Shown here piece by piece: positions 61,009-64,000 of a DNA stretch of 64,000 nt. Source of the stretch: Dysgonomonas mossii DSM 22836. GTDB lineage: Bacteria; Bacteroidota; Bacteroidia; Bacteroidales; Dysgonomonadaceae. The stretch's first letter is position 1; each line of letters begins with the position of its first letter. Below the pieces are notes generated by a model, which saw only the letters and a program-made list of their open reading frames with translations, was not told where the DNA came from and did not search any database. The stretch is taken from contig NZ_GL892004.1 of assembly GCF_000213575.1 (NCBI RefSeq), forward strand, positions 248,001 to 312,000. The letters are read 5' to 3'. The translations under genes and the position numbers were made by a program.

Positions 61009-62462
61009 ATTTCTTTTCTTAGTCGGGCGACAGGCAGATTCATCTGTTCCCTATATTTTGCTACAGTACGGCGTGCTATGATGTATCCTCGTTCGTTTAA
61101 TATTTCGGATAGCTTGTCGTCTGTCAAAGGTTTCTTTTTATCCTCATTTTCGATGCATTCCTTTAGGATTGCTTTTACTTCACGGGAGGAAATCTCCTCT
61201 CCTGTATCGGTTTGCATAGATTCCGAAAAGAAATACTTTAATGAGTATATCCCAAAGCTTGTTTGCACGTACTTGCTGTTACTAACCCGAGAGATAGTAG
61301 ATATATCATAGCCGGTTCGCTGTGCAACATCTTTTAGTATCATCGGTTTTAACTGCGATTCGTCTCCCGTAAGGAAGAAGTCATATTGCATATCCATTAT
61401 TGCTTGCATAGTCCGTTGCAGAGTATCTTGCCGCTGTTTGATGGCATCAATGAACCAACGTGCCGAGTCTAGCTTTTGCTTTACAAACAATACTGTATTC
61501 TTACTGTCGGCAGACATACTTTCTTTGTTGTCCGAAAAACCTTTGAAAAGTTCAGAGTATTCGCGGCTGACTCTCAGATCGGGTATATTTCGGTTATTCA
61601 AACTCAGAAATAGCTCACCTCCATACGAATCTACAGTAAAGTCGGGTACAATCGTACTCAGAGTAATAGATAACGAATCACCCCAATTATTTCCCGGCTT
61701 GGGGTTTAAGGTCGTGATTTCCTGAATCACTTCTTTGAGTATCTCTTCGTCTATATTCAGTTGTCTGATTATCTTATCATAATGCCTTTTGGTAAATTCA
61801 TCGAAAAGGTTTGTTATGATATTTATTGCATAATCTACAATCTCTGATTTTTCTTTTCTCCCTAGCTGTAGCAGCAGGCATTCTTGCAGGTTGCGTGCGG
61901 CAATTCCGGCAGGTTCAAAGTCTTGAATCACTTTAAGTATCTCTTCCAGCCTTGAAACGGGGATATCTATGTTTTGCTGAAAAATAAGGTCATCCGAGAT
62001 TGCCGATAAAGAGCGGTCGAGATAGCCGCTTTCGTCAATGTTGCCGATAATATATTCTGCTACCTTTTGGTTTTCATCGTTCAACTCGCATTCGCCGAGC
62101 TGTTCGATAAGGTATTCATGTAGGGATGCTGCTACTGAAAACGGAATCTCCTCTTGTTTCCCTACTCCTTGCCTGTTGTTGTCGCGGAGTTGGTAATCAG
62201 GTATTTCGTCTTCGTTCATGTAGTCGCCTAGCGTGAGATCTTCCTGTGAGATATTTGTATCGTCCTCCGAACCATATTCATCGTCATATTCGGAGTTATC
62301 ATTTGGTTCGAGCCCTTCTTCCAATGCCGGATTTTCTTCGAGCTCCTGTTTTATTCGTTCTTCCAATTCAAGTACAGGCAATTCGGTTAATTTTATAACC
62401 TGCATCTGCATAGGCGAAAGCTTCTGCTGTTGTTTGAGCTGTAATTGTTGTTTTAGAGCCAT
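61005..62462 (-). CDS. rpoN: RNA polymerase sigma-54 factor
   Basis: 485 residues, full length. Region I is Gln/Leu-rich (QQLQLKQQQKLSPMQMQVIK and ELEERIKQELEENPALEE), then an acidic region II (about residues 50-85), a core-binding domain, and the C-terminal DNA-binding part with the RpoN box IARRTVAKYREQ. It needs AAA+ activators; none is in the window. The downstream PAP2-like gene overlaps its stop. Confidence 0.97.
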   Translation of the reverse strand: MALKQQLQLKQQQKLSPMQMQVIKLTELPVLELEERIKQELEENPALEEGLEPNDNSEYDDEYGSEDDTNISQEDLTLGDYMNEDEIPDYQLRDNNRQGVGKQEEIPFSVAASLHEYLIEQLGECELNDENQKVAEYIIGNIDESGYLDRSLSAISDDLIFQQNIDIPVSRLEEILKVIQDFEPAGIAARNLQECLLLQLGRKEKSEIVDYAINIITNLFDEFTKRHYDKIIRQLNIDEEILKEVIQEITTLNPKPGNNWGDSLSITLSTIVPDFTVDSYGGELFLSLNNRNIPDLRVSREYSELFKGFSDNKESMSADSKNTVLFVKQKLDSARWFIDAIKQRQDTLQRTMQAIMDMQYDFFLTGDESQLKPMILKDVAQRTGYDISTISRVSNSKYVQTSFGIYSLKYFFSESMQTDTGEEISSREVKAILKECIENEDKKKPLTDDKLSEILNERGYIIARRTVAKYREQMNLPVARLRKEI

Positions 62463-62532
62463 AAATACTACTGAATTCTATTAAAACAAAGATAATAATA
62501 AAAACAATATTACATTATCGATAGTTTTCTAT

Positions 62533-63027
62533 CTAATAAGAATTCACAATCTCTGCCAATATTTTCCATTGTTCTATTTTCTGATCCAAAGTCATTCTTG
62601 CATTCGCCGAACTGGGAGAGGGCAGGGTGATAAACTTCTTTTTTGTATCGAAACCCACATATTTTTTATAAAATTCTTCCGCTTTTTTACTGGTGAAAAA
62701 TATGTGTTCGATCTGAGGATATTCTTTGAAAAATTTCTTGAAATTGTTCGGCTTTTCATTTTTGATGCTGCTATCTAAGCTTCCCTTTCCTTCACACGAT
62801 TCGAGGACATCCCATATTGCTATATTTTTCTTTATCAGGAAATCGCTTTTTTCTTTGTAGCTATCCGGTAATTCTTCCCCGAAGAGGGTGAAAATTATTC
62901 TCCAAAACTGATTGCTTTTATGCCCGTATCTTTCTTGTTTGCGTAAAGACTCTTCGCTCGGCATTGTTCCAAGAATCAATACCTTGCAATCTTTATTTAC
63001 AATAGGGTCAAATGCAATTTTTCTCAT
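62533..63027 (-). CDS. DNA-deoxyinosine glycosylase (UDG family 6-like)
   Basis: 164 residues, uracil-DNA-glycosylase fold. LILGTMPSEESLRKQERYGH is the motif I region, KSNQFWRIIFTLFGEELPD follows, and LPSPSSANARMT is the second motif (in place of HPSP). This matches the hypoxanthine/deoxyinosine glycosylase family rather than classical Ung. It likely starts base-excision repair of deaminated adenine. It is 6 nt from the POT transporter gene. Confidence 0.88.
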   Translation of the reverse strand: MRKIAFDPIVNKDCKVLILGTMPSEESLRKQERYGHKSNQFWRIIFTLFGEELPDSYKEKSDFLIKKNIAIWDVLESCEGKGSLDSSIKNEKPNNFKKFFKEYPQIEHIFFTSKKAEEFYKKYVGFDTKKKFITLPSPSSANARMTLDQKIEQWKILAEIVNSY

Positions 63028-63033
63028 ATCTCA

Positions 63034-64000
63034 TTATTTTATACCATGCATCATTTTCAGCAATCTTCTGGAGAGGAAGAAAAGAATGACCGAAGCTGCT
63101 CCTGCCATGAATACGAATAACATAAAGAAGTCGTAAAGATTTGATATCTGATAGCCTATGAATGTCTTTGGATTTTCCAATTGTTGCTTCTCCAAATCCC
63201 GTTGTACTTCAGTCTTCAAATTCTGGTCTTCTATTTTAGAAAATGTTATTCGATCGAAAGGAACAACCGCTGTTCCGTCTTTTTGAGTTACCAACTCCTT
63301 AAAATCTTCAGGTAATAAAGTTAATGAATTTTCTTTTTCTACCGATTGTACCACTGATAGCTCAATGATTGGCTCAGGATAATAACTGCTTAATGTACCT
63401 GCAAACTTATTTGCCGCAGCCGTACTCAAATACCAAACAGCCATAAGCAGCGAAGCAAATCGGAGTGGAGCGAGCTTGTTAACCATTGATAATCCTATTG
63501 GCGATAAACACAATTCGCCGAAGGTGTGGATAACGTAGAGGCTGATAAGCCACAGCATACTTACTTTTACTCCCGGAGCGAGACCTTTTACTCCAAAAGC
63601 GATAATCAAATATCCTAGTGCTAATAGAAATAATCCGATAGCCTGCTTGATAGGTGATGCCGGCTCTTTTCCTCGTTTGCCCAGCTTTGTCCATAAAAAC
63701 ACAAACACAGGGGCAAAAACAATGATGGAAAGAGCATTTATTGCCTGAAAGTAAGATGTAGGGACGGTCCAGTTGAATAGTTGAATATGTCTTTCGGTCT
63801 GCTCTTCGGCAAAATAGGTAAGAGATGCTCCGGCCTGCTCGAAGGCTGCCCAAAAGAAAATCACGAAGAATGCGATGATATATATTACCCAGATACGTGA
63901 CTGTTCTATTTTTGTAAGTGAGGAGTCTGAAATAATATATCCGGGTGCTGCTACAGCTATAGAGAAAATGATAGCACCGATAATGTCTGTTTCGAGACCT
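63034..64000 (-). CDS. Peptide MFS transporter, POT/PTR family (5' end cut by window edge)
   Basis: The last about 320 residues of a proton-dependent oligopeptide transporter are visible; the frame stays open to the right edge (IIGAIIFSIAVAAPGYIIS ... IWVIYIIAFFVIFFWAAFEQ). The signature FFWAAFEQAGASLTYFAEEQ and LYVIHTFGELCLSPIGLSMV (helix 10) are typical of bacterial DtpT-like carriers. A soluble insert of about 75 residues (from YYPEPIIELSVVQSVEKENS) separates the last two helices, as in some Bacteroidota members. Inner membrane, di/tripeptide uptake. Confidence 0.92.
   Translation of the reverse strand, partial: GLETDIIGAIIFSIAVAAPGYIISDSSLTKIEQSRIWVIYIIAFFVIFFWAAFEQAGASLTYFAEEQTERHIQLFNWTVPTSYFQAINALSIIVFAPVFVFLWTKLGKRGKEPASPIKQAIGLFLLALGYLIIAFGVKGLAPGVKVSMLWLISLYVIHTFGELCLSPIGLSMVNKLAPLRFASLLMAVWYLSTAAANKFAGTLSSYYPEPIIELSVVQSVEKENSLTLLPEDFKELVTQKDGTAVVPFDRITFSKIEDQNLKTEVQRDLEKQQLENPKTFIGYQISNLYDFFMLFVFMAGAASVILFFLSRRLLKMMHGIK

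Overview
The window is chromosomal DNA from a member of the Bacteroidota, most likely order Bacteroidales and close to Dysgonomonas or Parabacteroides (inference). It is AT-rich and nearly free of Shine-Dalgarno sequences. Many genes carry the Bacteroidota promoter -7 box TAnnTTTG. The gene families (OMP beta-barrels, DUF4251, DUF3127, GT11, RpoN, DbpA-type helicase) fit that phylum. No plasmid, phage, insertion sequence, rRNA or CRISPR array was seen.

Layout. 1-7 kb: the dnaX start region, a CDGSH protein, tRNA-Leu(UAG), then an accessory stretch with a HEPN-type protein next to the tRNA, a DbpA-like helicase and a two-gene unit that looks like the Kiwa anti-phage system. 7-20 kb: mostly minus-strand housekeeping genes (plsC, valS, thiL, transglutaminase, PNP, lpxK, sppA) with an OmpA lipoprotein and an Fsr-type exporter on plus. 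19.8-20.4 kb: a 642-nt gene-free AT-rich region with four identical DnaA-box-like sequences, proposed as the chromosomal replication origin. 20-37 kb: mostly plus-strand genes, including two SGNH hydrolases, surface-glycan enzymes, ychF, an M48 protease, a HAD protein without its nucleophile, polA, membrane proteins, a radical SAM protein and an oxidoreductase. 38-47 kb: mostly minus (dtd-mazG-deoC operon, an AraC-MGMT fusion facing an SDR gene, uvrC, apt, mnmG, cutC), with two parS sites between apt and mnmG. 48-56 kb: DMT exporter, dacB, AI-2E-family protein, a DUF3127 protein, a TonB-C protein, rpsO, argB and two barrels. 56-64 kb: minus-strand thrC, DUF4251 lipoprotein, KdsD-like SIS protein, gcvH-purE, a degenerate PAP2 protein, rpoN, a DNA glycosylase and a POT transporter cut by the window edge.

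The main result is that independent signals point to an origin-proximal region. Intergenic DNA left of about 8 kb is extremely C- and A-rich on the plus strand, whereas right of about 22 kb it is G- and T-rich. Gene orientation also changes from mostly minus to mostly plus at about 20 kb, and canonical parS sites lie 16-25 kb to the right. Other points worth a second look are a Kiwa-like pair, a HEPN gene beside tRNA-Leu, an A10 slippage site in dnaX with stops in both other frames, a precisely symmetric operator between the AraC-MGMT and SDR genes, and a 26-nt intergenic element that occurs twice.
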